Source: Crocinitomicaceae bacterium (GTDB lineage Bacteria; Bacteroidota; Bacteroidia; Flavobacteriales_D; Crocinitomicaceae). Taken from it: DNA of 8,253 bases. Shown here one piece after another: positions 1-6,650 of this stretch. Numbering within the stretch: position 1 is the stretch's first letter; every line of letters begins with the position of its first letter. The position numbers were made by a program, and so were the translations under genes. The DNA lies in the NCBI GenBank assembly GCA_013215515.1, contig JABSPC010000091.1:1-8253 (forward strand), in the 5' to 3' direction. Under the pieces are notes generated by a model, which did not search any database, was not told the origin of the DNA, and worked only from the letters and a program-made list of their open reading frames with translations.

Positions 1-41
1 CAATGATTCCCAATTTCAAGACAAGACATTGGGAATCATTG
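1..41. repeat. Perfect 14-base inverted repeat at the left edge
   Basis: CAATGATTCCCAAT at 1-14 is the exact reverse complement of ATTGGGAATCATTG at 28-41, separated by 13 bases. It lies within the open frame of the SDR gene and no U-run follows, so it is not a usual terminator. The left arm begins at base 1, so it may extend further. It could be a true hairpin at the 5' end of the gene or a fold-back assembly artefact. Confidence 0.6.
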
Positions 42-856
42 GATTGGGCTATATTGGAACGCACCTATTTGAAACTTTAAAAGCCGAGGCAACACAATAC
101 AATATCACACTGAAGACTTTCAACCGTTCAAACATTGAAGAAATAAAAGAACAAGAATTCGATTACTTTTTCAATTGTACTGGTAATACTGGTGATTTTA
201 GAAGCCAAATTTTAAAGACAATAGAATCAAATGTTTGTTTGTCACATGATCTATTAAAATATTTAAAAGTTTCACAAGCTTACATTGCACTAAGTTCAAC
301 TAGAGTTTATGGCTTTACGGATAACGAAAGCACTATTTTTACTGAAACCGATGAAAGTAGATCGAATCATTTGAGCATTGATTACATCTACGATGGAAGT
401 AAACAACTAATGGAATCTATGCTTATGAATTCTGTTACTGATTATCGGAAAATAGTAATTCGTCTTTCCAATGTCATTGGAAATTTCAAAAGCTCTGATC
501 TTGATCAATCAACATTATATAAACTGATGCTCGAAAAGAGTTTGAAACAAGAAGCTCTTAAGATCAGGCAACACCCCTCCTCTGCAAAAGATTACGTCCA
601 TATAATTGACGCTGTTCAAGGGATATTAAGAGGTGCTATTTTCTCGGAAAAATCTGACGTATTTAATATTGCTTACGGCAAAAGTTATTCTCTCTCTGAA
701 ATCTCGGATACGCTACAACTTAATAGCAATTTCGATACAAAAAAAGATCGTAACTTTAGCAATATTTCAATTGATAAATCTGGTCAATTGTTAGGATATA
801 AGCCAAAAATGGAAATCAATAATCTGGCTACGAGCCATAATATTATAGATATATGA
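2..856 (+). CDS. NAD-dependent epimerase/dehydratase (extended-SDR-like), 5' partial
   Basis: Likely a nucleotide-sugar epimerase, dehydratase or reductase of the SDR superfamily, acting in the cytoplasm to make a sugar donor. Numbering from the TTG at 29 as residue 1, a Rossmann nucleotide-binding turn GLGYIG is at residues 5-10, SSTRVYG (the usual SSxxVYG strand) at 89-95, the catalytic pair Y121 and K125 in YDGSK, the RLSNVIG strand at 145-151 and a KDYVHIIDA segment at 187-195, all in family order. The first glycine of the usual TGxxGxxG motif is an isoleucine. The frame is open to the left edge (codons for NDSQFQDKT precede residue 1). The first beta strand would be cramped with the TTG as start, so the true start is probably upstream and the gene is cut by the window. 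The stop overlaps the next ATG by four bases (ATGA), implying translational coupling. Family call is firm; the sugar substrate is unknown. Confidence 0.85.
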   Translation, partial: NDSQFQDKTLGIIGLGYIGTHLFETLKAEATQYNITLKTFNRSNIEEIKEQEFDYFFNCTGNTGDFRSQILKTIESNVCLSHDLLKYLKVSQAYIALSSTRVYGFTDNESTIFTETDESRSNHLSIDYIYDGSKQLMESMLMNSVTDYRKIVIRLSNVIGNFKSSDLDQSTLYKLMLEKSLKQEALKIRQHPSSAKDYVHIIDAVQGILRGAIFSEKSDVFNIAYGKSYSLSEISDTLQLNSNFDTKKDRNFSNISIDKSGQLLGYKPKMEINNLATSHNIIDI

Positions 857-1587
857 ATGAAAATGAAAAGTTCGAACAAGACGTCATTCAAAGAGTTAAT
901 AAACAAGGTAAAGACGCTGAATTAAAAGAGCTTGCAGACAAATGGGTTGAAAAGTCGATGCAGAAGAAATATGTATATAATTTCTCTTGGCTTGGAAGAC
1001 CTATCATTCAATATCCAGAAGACATAATGGCTTTGCAGGAAATCATTTGGAAGGTAAAACCAGATTTAATTATTGAAACAGGAATTGCGCATGGTGGATC
1101 GATCATTTTTTCCGCATCAATGCTAAAAATACTTGGTGGAGACCGAAAAGTCATTGGTATCGACATAGATATTCGCGAGCATAATAGAACAGAAATAGAA
1201 AACCATCCTGTTTCTGATATCATCACTATGGTTGAAGGATCTTCAATTGCCGAAGAGACAATAGCAAAAGTAAAAGCTATGGCTGAGGGTTACGAAAAAG
1301 TTATGGTTATTCTTGACTCAATGCACACCCATGATCATGTATTGGCAGAACTAAATGGCTATTCTAGTTTGGTATCTAAGGACAGTTACCTAGTTGTACT
1401 CGACACATTTGTTGAAGATATGCCGGTTGACTTTTTCGAAGACAGACCTTGGAATGTTGGTAACAATCCAAAAACCGCAGTTTGGGAATTCATCGAGGAA
1501 AACAAGGACTTTGTAATTGACAAATCCGTTCATGAAAAACTTTTGATAACTGTTGGCCCAGATGGATATTTGAAACGAATAAATTAA
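853..1587 (+). CDS. CmcI-like SAM-dependent O-methyltransferase (cephalosporin hydroxylase family)
   Basis: A 244-residue soluble protein resembling the CmcI / cephalosporin hydroxylase family. In glycan clusters, members of this family are thought to act as sugar O-methyltransferases rather than antibiotic enzymes. The SAM-binding loop is ETGIAHGGS (residues 75-83), preceded by KPDLII. The acidic end of strand 2 is IGIDIDI (101-107), and VEGSS is at 127-131. D155 in LDSMHTHDHV and D184 in VVLDT sit where the family carries metal ligands; this assignment is by motif position only. The C-terminal NNPKTAVWEF (204-213) and HEKLLITVGPDGYLKR (227-242) segments are typical of the family. There is no signal peptide, so it is cytoplasmic. 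It overlaps the upstream SDR stop by four bases and its own TAA shares a base with the next ATG (TAATG), placing it in the operon. The acceptor hydroxyl cannot be read from the sequence. Confidence 0.85.
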   Translation: MNENEKFEQDVIQRVNKQGKDAELKELADKWVEKSMQKKYVYNFSWLGRPIIQYPEDIMALQEIIWKVKPDLIIETGIAHGGSIIFSASMLKILGGDRKVIGIDIDIREHNRTEIENHPVSDIITMVEGSSIAEETIAKVKAMAEGYEKVMVILDSMHTHDHVLAELNGYSSLVSKDSYLVVLDTFVEDMPVDFFEDRPWNVGNNPKTAVWEFIEENKDFVIDKSVHEKLLITVGPDGYLKRIN

Positions 1588-2663
1588 TGTCGAAAGCGAA
1601 AAATTATACTGTAATTATACCTACGTATAATAGTCGACATCATAATTTGAACCGAATTCTTGAATACTTTTCACCGCACGAATTAAACATAATCATCGTA
1701 GATTCAAGTGAATCGCCTTACCCGAATGAATTCAATTATCAATTCAAATATCTACACGTACCGGGTTTAGGCATGTATGAAAAAGTATATAAGTCTCTTG
1801 AGTCTGTAACTACTCCGTATGTCTTATTGTGTGCCGATGACGATTTTATTATTCCTTCAGGTATTGCAACGTGCATTGATTTTTTAGATGAAAACCCTGA
1901 CTATTCTTCAGCTCAAGGAAATCGAATCTGCTTTACAAAATCGCGCCTCAGCGTTAACTTCCCAGACCCTGATGCTGCTTACGACCTTGACGTAAATGAG
2001 GAATCTCCATTGGATAGAATGACATATCATTGGACAAGCTTTTTCGTTGCGTATTCAGTTCATCGTATTCAAAATTTCAAAGAAACATTCAAGCTTGGAA
2101 ATGAATTTACAAATGATCTCTTCGCAGTAACTACTATTGAACGCCACTTGGATTTTATCACCCTTCTAAATGGTAAGCATCGCATACTTCCTGTTTTCTA
2201 TCAGGCTCGTGAATTTGAAAGAACATCTACAGGACAAACTGTTACGTGGGAATCCGTAAAGACAGGCCAACCTGAAAATTATAAGAAACTAGTTTCAAAG
2301 CTTGCGGAAAACCTTCAATCTAAACTGGACCTTTCTTTTCAGGAGTGTTTAGATTTTATTGAATCGCTCTTCGTTGAAAAATACGTTCGAAAAACTGCTG
2401 AGGCTGACATCACAGAAGTGAAAGTTCCGGTAAAGCAGAAAAAGATGAATAAAATACCAGGGATTATTAAATTAAAAGCCTTCTATAGTAAAAGCTATTA
2501 TTACTTTACCGATAAATATGTTTTTACTCTTCTGAGAGGAGTCTTAGCTAAAAAACGTATTCGTCGAGATAAAAAAGGTTTTCCATATTCTGATGAGCTG
2601 TCGAATATTGAATGGCAAAAAATAAAAGCGATAATTAAGAAGAATAAAGTGGCCAAGTCTTGA
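1587..2663 (+). CDS. TIGR00180-type glycosyltransferase (GT-A fold, GT2-like)
   Basis: A 358-residue putative glycosyltransferase that would transfer a sugar from a nucleotide donor to the growing glycan on the cytoplasmic face. The N-terminus TVIIPTYN (residues 8-15) is the first GT-A strand, IIIVDSSE (35-42) the second, and LLCADDDFIIP (80-90) holds the DDD (84-86) expected to bind metal and nucleotide. The spacing with PGLGMYEK (59-66) and the PLDRMTYHWTSF segment (141-152) resembles the TIGR00180 glycosyltransferases found in polysaccharide clusters. The last 80 residues are strongly basic (for example KKRIRRDKK at 322-330), which may aid membrane association; no clear transmembrane helix is seen. 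The start is one base inside the upstream stop (TAATG), so it is translationally coupled. A 38-base AT-rich gap with no evident hairpin follows. Donor and linkage are unknown. Confidence 0.85.
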   Translation: MSKAKNYTVIIPTYNSRHHNLNRILEYFSPHELNIIIVDSSESPYPNEFNYQFKYLHVPGLGMYEKVYKSLESVTTPYVLLCADDDFIIPSGIATCIDFLDENPDYSSAQGNRICFTKSRLSVNFPDPDAAYDLDVNEESPLDRMTYHWTSFFVAYSVHRIQNFKETFKLGNEFTNDLFAVTTIERHLDFITLLNGKHRILPVFYQAREFERTSTGQTVTWESVKTGQPENYKKLVSKLAENLQSKLDLSFQECLDFIESLFVEKYVRKTAEADITEVKVPVKQKKMNKIPGIIKLKAFYSKSYYYFTDKYVFTLLRGVLAKKRIRRDKKGFPYSDELSNIEWQKIKAIIKKNKVAKS

Positions 2664-2701
2664 AATATCACACTATTTTTCCTGAATAAAACACTAAAAA
2701 A

Positions 2702-3541
2702 ATGCTGAACAAATTATCTCCTTACACTTTTGCAGAAAAGCTTAAAATAATTCGATACAGTATTGGCTCTAAGTTAATTAGCGGTGTCCCAAAGCATATA
2801 CAGCGCAATTACGTTTTAACAAATAGACTTTTAGAATCTCACACAGGGATCGATGGCGATGCACATAGCCTAAAATTCTCACAAAAGATCAATAATAAAG
2901 AATTCAAATTTGACCTTAAAAAGGTATCTTCGGATGCTGATGTTTTTGGTCAAATCATTTTGGAGGAAGAATACAAATCAATTGTTTCCCTATTAAAAGA
3001 AAGTAACGATCAGCTTAACATTATCGATTGCGGAGCAAATATTGGTCTAACATCACTCTACCTTAAAGCATTTTATCCAAATGCTAAAATTGTTTGTTTA
3101 GAGCCTTCAGAAGACACTTCTAATCGAATGATAAACAACTTTAGCATTAACGGCTATGATGACATCAACGTTCTTAAAAAGGGGCTCTGGTCAACATGCA
3201 CCAAACTTAAAGGCGACGATAGCTTTCGAGATGGACTTGATTGGTCTTTCCGACTCGTTCCTGCGAAGCCTGATGAGGACGCACTTTTCGAAACAACCAC
3301 CGTCTCAGACATTATCAAGGATCATGCAATGGAACGAATAGACTTTCTGAAAATCGACATTGAAGGAGGTGAAGAAGATGTTTTTTCAGAAAAAGCAGAC
3401 TTATCATGGCTGGATGTCGTGGATTTAATCGCAATTGAAATACACGACGAATTTGATTGCAGAGAAAGAATTGAATCGGTGTTAAGAAGTAACAACTTCA
3501 CTATCACGTACTCTGGTGAATTAACCATTGGAAAGAGATGA
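2702..3541 (+). CDS. FkbM family SAM-dependent methyltransferase
   Basis: A 279-residue protein with the FkbM methyltransferase layout. Members of this family O-methylate hydroxyls on polyketides, sugars and glycolipids. A variable N-terminal region of about 100 residues precedes the SAM motif IIDCGANIG (residues 107-115). Then come the acidic loop VCLEPS (131-136), TTVSDII (199-205) and the diagnostic DFLKIDIEGGE (214-224), followed by AIEIHD (244-249). The family call is strong. It begins 38 bases after the upstream stop in an A-rich leader (ACTAAAAAA before the ATG) with no Shine-Dalgarno sequence, and ends with an ATGA overlap into the next gene. With the CmcI-like gene two places upstream, the cluster encodes two unrelated methyltransferases, suggesting at least two methylated positions or one capping methylation (inference). 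Confidence 0.9.
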   Translation: MLNKLSPYTFAEKLKIIRYSIGSKLISGVPKHIQRNYVLTNRLLESHTGIDGDAHSLKFSQKINNKEFKFDLKKVSSDADVFGQIILEEEYKSIVSLLKESNDQLNIIDCGANIGLTSLYLKAFYPNAKIVCLEPSEDTSNRMINNFSINGYDDINVLKKGLWSTCTKLKGDDSFRDGLDWSFRLVPAKPDEDALFETTTVSDIIKDHAMERIDFLKIDIEGGEEDVFSEKADLSWLDVVDLIAIEIHDEFDCRERIESVLRSNNFTITYSGELTIGKR

Positions 3542-4476
3542 GCATTGATCAACACAAAATGCAACGCATAATTATTTTCATTCCGTACTTCGGTAAGTTT
3601 CCTGAATGGAGCGACTTATTCTTTGAAACTCTAAAAAGAAATAAAACCATAGACTTTCTGTTCTACACGGATTGTGAAATTGAAAAATATGAAGCTCCAA
3701 ATATTCATTACGTCAAGCTTTCCTTCCAAGAGTATGTTGATAAAGTAAATGAACATTTGGATTTTTCATTTACCCCTGAGAATGCCTACAAAATCTGTGA
3801 TATTCGCCCTTTATTTGGAACAATACATAAAGATGACTTCAAAGAATATGAATTCTACGGCTGGTGTGACATGGACCTCATCTTCGGAGACATTCGAAGC
3901 TTTTACACCAATGAACTCTTAAACTCTTTCGACGTATTTACGACGCATGACGGCAGAATGTCTGGGCATTTTTCCCTTTTCCGGAACAATGTTAGAAATC
4001 GTGAGATCTATAAAAGCATTTACAAATGGCAGGATACATTGAAAAAACCACATTTTATCGGAATGGATGAGCATGGGTTAAACAATGCCTATCAAATGAC
4101 TGTCATTGATAAATTCAATGAAAAGTTTAATCGAAAAATAGATAATTGGTTAATTAGAAAAATTAAGGCAAGAAAAATACGTCGCCTTTACATGCGGGAA
4201 CAATACTCAACACCTTTTATACCGTTTCCGTGGATAGATGGAAGCCTTAATTCAAATCAGCCAGACGAATGGTATTATGTTGATGGAGCGATAACAAATA
4301 ACAGAGACGGGGACAGAAAATTTATGTACTTACATTTCATGAATTTTAAATCATCACAATGGCGCCATGATGGAACAAAAGCACCTTGGGAAGAGAAAAA
4401 AACTATTTTCACACTCGATTTAAATAAGAAGATTGGGAAAATTGTAATAAATTCAATTGGGATTAGTGGTATGTGA
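3538..4476 (+). CDS. DUF6625-like protein, putative GT-A glycosyltransferase
   Basis: A 312-residue protein that I recognise as resembling the DUF6625 group seen in polysaccharide clusters; it is probably a glycosyltransferase, but no activity can be asserted. It opens with a GT-A-like strand IIIFIPYFGKFPEW (residues 11-24) and has FLFYTDC at 40-46. PYKICDIRP-like wording appears as AYKICDIRPLFG (83-94), then GWCDMDLIFGD (108-118), whose D111-M-D113 is a classical DxD metal/nucleotide site. GHFSLFRN (143-150) and the late YLHFMNFK (264-271) also fit. The start at 3538 overlaps the upstream stop (ATGA). An alternative ATG at 3559 (residue 8) sits closer to the first strand and would leave an 18-base gap, so the true start is uncertain by seven residues. 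A 50-base AT-rich gap follows with no clear terminator or promoter. Confidence 0.75.
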   Translation: MSIDQHKMQRIIIFIPYFGKFPEWSDLFFETLKRNKTIDFLFYTDCEIEKYEAPNIHYVKLSFQEYVDKVNEHLDFSFTPENAYKICDIRPLFGTIHKDDFKEYEFYGWCDMDLIFGDIRSFYTNELLNSFDVFTTHDGRMSGHFSLFRNNVRNREIYKSIYKWQDTLKKPHFIGMDEHGLNNAYQMTVIDKFNEKFNRKIDNWLIRKIKARKIRRLYMREQYSTPFIPFPWIDGSLNSNQPDEWYYVDGAITNNRDGDRKFMYLHFMNFKSSQWRHDGTKAPWEEKKTIFTLDLNKKIGKIVINSIGISGM

Positions 4477-4526
4477 AAACGCTATAAAAATTGTTGAAAT
4501 AATATTTTAATATTCTTTAGAGTCGA

Positions 4527-5687
4527 ATGAAAAAAATAAAAATATTACACTTAATTCATGATTTAAAAAAAGGAGGAGGCGAACGATTCGCTTTGGACGT
4601 TGTTCAGTCTCTTATGAATTTTGATGACGTTGAGGTTAAACTTGGTGTATTTCAATCAAACAATCAATATCCAGATTTAACCGATGATTTGCCGATCGAA
4701 TGGCTCGATTCTTTGTACACTCCTTCGTTGACAGGAAAGTCAATTTTATCTAACGAAAAATATAAAACTTTAATTCAAGAATTTAAACCAGACATAGTCC
4801 ATACACATTTGATTCGCGCCGAACTGATGAGTTCTACTTTTGTGAATTCCAATATTCTATATGTAACGCACTGCCATGACAATATGGAGGAGTTTGAAAA
4901 CTTTGGTTTAGATACATTTTTAAGCAAAAGAAAACTGACGAACTTCTATGAAAAAACCATTCTTAAATTAAAGAAATACAGAACAGTACAGAATTTTTTC
5001 ATCGTGAACTCTAAGCATACTGGAGCTTACTTTAAAAAAACGGTTCCGAAAAAATTCATTGATAATATTCGTTTAATTCAATGCGGTTTTGACTTCTCCA
5101 GATTTCACAATAAAACAACCGCTACTCCAAAAGATAAACTTCGCCTAATCAATATTGGCAGCTTCATGACTAAAAAAAATCAGAAGTTATTGGTTGAAGT
5201 AGCTCAAGAGCTTACGCTAAGAAATTTTGATTTTGAAATGGTAATGCTTGGTGACGGTGAACATAAAGTTGAAATTCAAAATAGCATCGAAAAGTTGGGC
5301 TTGTCGGATAAAGTTATTTTAAAAGGCGTTGTTCACGATGTAGAGAAATACATCTTTAAATCAAACATGTATATACACAGTGCATATTATGAACCTTTTG
5401 GTTTGGTTTTCTTAGAAGTCATGGCTGCTGGTTTACCCATTATTACTTTGGATGGGAAAGGAAATCGTGATTTAATTGAAAATGGCCAAAATGGGTATTT
5501 AATCGAGACCCAATACCCAGTAGAGTTCGCGGATAAAATCATACAATTATGGAATGATCAACAACGCTATGATGAGATGAGCGACTATTGTATAGATTAT
5601 GCCAAATCATTTGATTTATCGATCAAGACAAAAGAATTAGTTACTTTTTACAAAGAGATTTTAACTCAAAATGAAACAAGAATATAA
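4527..5687 (+). CDS. GT4 family glycosyltransferase (GT-B fold)
   Basis: A 386-residue retaining glycosyltransferase of the GT4 type, expected at the cytoplasmic face of the inner membrane. The N-terminal domain opens with ILHLIHDLKKGGGERF (residues 6-21), the acceptor-domain glycine loop, and includes DIVHTHLIRAE (89-99) and THCHD (114-118). The donor domain begins at LINIGSFMTKKNQ (207-219), the usual position of the strand and lysine that contact the nucleotide phosphates. It continues with VMLGDGEH (239-246) and LKGVVHDVEKYI (265-276), and has the EX7E motif E289 and E297 in EPFGLVFLE, followed by AAGLPII (300-306). Length is normal. It starts 50 bases after the DUF6625-like gene in an AT-rich leader without a Shine-Dalgarno sequence. 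Its last 17 bases overlap the epimerase gene, so the two are probably translated together. Sugar specificity is unknown. Confidence 0.92.
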   Translation: MKKIKILHLIHDLKKGGGERFALDVVQSLMNFDDVEVKLGVFQSNNQYPDLTDDLPIEWLDSLYTPSLTGKSILSNEKYKTLIQEFKPDIVHTHLIRAELMSSTFVNSNILYVTHCHDNMEEFENFGLDTFLSKRKLTNFYEKTILKLKKYRTVQNFFIVNSKHTGAYFKKTVPKKFIDNIRLIQCGFDFSRFHNKTTATPKDKLRLINIGSFMTKKNQKLLVEVAQELTLRNFDFEMVMLGDGEHKVEIQNSIEKLGLSDKVILKGVVHDVEKYIFKSNMYIHSAYYEPFGLVFLEVMAAGLPIITLDGKGNRDLIENGQNGYLIETQYPVEFADKIIQLWNDQQRYDEMSDYCIDYAKSFDLSIKTKELVTFYKEILTQNETRI

Positions 5688-6609
5688 GCACATCAAATTA
5701 ACCAAAGGAGATACTTCATTGGATGAAAATCTAGGAATTTATTATATAGACTTTACAGACTCTATAATTCATTATGAAAGTGATTTCTATGGAGATAAAG
5801 ATGAAAATGGAATTCCAATGTCTGGTGTAGGAGAAAAAGCATTTTACTACCCAATCAACACTGCTCAATATGGCTTGCTACTCCATGCACTTTGGTTAAA
5901 AAACAAAGATGAAAAGGCTCTTTCAAAAATGAAAGCATGCGTTGAGGTATTGGAAAAATTAAAAACTGAAAATGAAAAACATTGTTTTTGGTCACATGGT
6001 ACAACCAACGATCGTTTTGGATTGAAACCAGGTTGGACCTCATCCATGGCGCAAGGTCAGTGTATGTCTCTATTTTTAAGGTATTATCAAATAACAGGTG
6101 AGCAAAAGTATTTAGCAAGCGCTAAAAAGGCTTTTCAATTTTTAGAAGTTCCCGTTTCAGAAGGTGGTGTCAGAGCGTACGATGATGAGGGGAATTTATG
6201 GTTAGAGGAATACCCTTCTCCCATTAAGCCTTCATGTGTTTTGAATGGTTTTATATATGCGATGTGGGGATTATATGATTTATATCGAGTGACAAAAGAT
6301 GAGGCAGTTAAATCAGAAATTGACCTCTGTGTTTCTACTCTAAAAAATACTTTGCATAAGTATGATGTTGGATATTGGTCTTTATACGATCAACGAAATA
6401 GTGAACTTGTCAGGTATTATTATCAAAAAAACGTTCATGTCCCGCAAATGGAAATCATGTACGATTTGACTGGTGAAGAAATTTTTCAGATGTACTACAA
6501 AAAATGGAAGAGAACGGTAACGCCATTTCATTATTCTTTAGTCTTTATAATGTATCGGGTTAGACCTAGATGGCTTAAGCTGAAAAAAAAGCTACGCCGT
6601 AAATCTTAG
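5671..6609 (+). CDS. D-glucuronyl C5-epimerase C-terminal-domain protein
   Basis: A 312-residue protein matching the catalytic (alpha/alpha)-barrel domain of D-glucuronyl C5-epimerase, the enzyme that converts D-glucuronate to L-iduronate within heparan-type chains. Visible blocks are AFYYPINTAQYGLLLHAL (residues 57-74), SSMAQGQCMSLFLRYYQ (124-140), LWLEEYPSP (176-184) with VLNGFIYAMWGLYDL (190-204), WSLYDQR (236-242), and VRYYYQKNVHVPQM (247-260) ahead of a WKR stretch (279-281). From family knowledge, the Glu-Tyr pair of EEYP and tyrosines in the YDxR and Y-x-x-x-x-H regions form the active site; E180-Y181, Y239 and Y249-Y251 are candidates here. It has no signal peptide and lacks the N-terminal region and beta domain of the animal enzyme (about 600 residues). 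The tail (residues 299-312) is very basic. The start lies within the GT4 gene (17-base overlap). The substrate is inferred; a related uronate is possible. Confidence 0.85.
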   Translation: MKQEYKHIKLTKGDTSLDENLGIYYIDFTDSIIHYESDFYGDKDENGIPMSGVGEKAFYYPINTAQYGLLLHALWLKNKDEKALSKMKACVEVLEKLKTENEKHCFWSHGTTNDRFGLKPGWTSSMAQGQCMSLFLRYYQITGEQKYLASAKKAFQFLEVPVSEGGVRAYDDEGNLWLEEYPSPIKPSCVLNGFIYAMWGLYDLYRVTKDEAVKSEIDLCVSTLKNTLHKYDVGYWSLYDQRNSELVRYYYQKNVHVPQMEIMYDLTGEEIFQMYYKKWKRTVTPFHYSLVFIMYRVRPRWLKLKKKLRRKS

Positions 6610-6650
6610 TCTTGAATTAGCTGAACAAAGTTTTTGTAGTTTTTTTCAGC
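6579..6650. terminator. Inverted repeat straddling the convergent gene ends; possible bidirectional terminator
   Basis: GCTGAAAAAAA at 6579-6589 pairs exactly with TTTTTTTCAGC at 6640-6650. After a two-base bulge (6590-6591), CTAC at 6592-6595 pairs with GTAG at 6636-6639, leaving a 40-base loop that contains both stop codons. Each strand reads an A-run, a loop and then a U-run, as in bidirectional terminators. The inner GC stem is weak, however, and both arms are coding sequence for lysine-rich ends, so function is uncertain. Confidence 0.3.

Noticed and set aside
1008..1226. 72-codon open frame on the minus strand
   Set aside because: It lies fully inside the CmcI-like gene on the other strand, shows no family motif, and is best explained as a chance frame.
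853..1587. Cephalosporin hydroxylase, as part of an antibiotic pathway
   Set aside because: Only the family name points that way. No beta-lactam synthesis genes are present and all neighbours are glycan genes, so a sugar O-methyltransferase is the better reading.
2674..2681. TATTTTTC as an internal -7 promoter element before the FkbM gene
   Set aside because: The final G of TAnnTTTG is missing and no TTG lies at a suitable -33 distance. The short gap is better read as within-operon spacing.
3362..3380. A strong Shine-Dalgarno-like AAGGAGGTGA followed by an ATG (3378) inside the FkbM gene
   Set aside because: The bases encode the conserved EGGEED of the FkbM motif. The ATG is out of frame and opens only a 16-codon frame, and gene starts in this window do not use Shine-Dalgarno sequences.
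4477..4526. AT-rich gap before the GT4 gene as a promoter or terminator
   Set aside because: It has no TAnnTTTG match and no GC-containing hairpin with a U-run; the AATATT strings are expected in AT-rich DNA.
4567..4580. AGGAGGAGG purine run near the GT4 start
   Set aside because: It encodes the conserved GGGER acceptor loop (residues 16-20) and has no start codon placed to use it.
5855..6118. Minus-strand open frames of 87 and 60 codons within the epimerase gene
   Set aside because: They overlap each other and a well-supported gene, have no recognisable domain or promoter, and look like chance frames.
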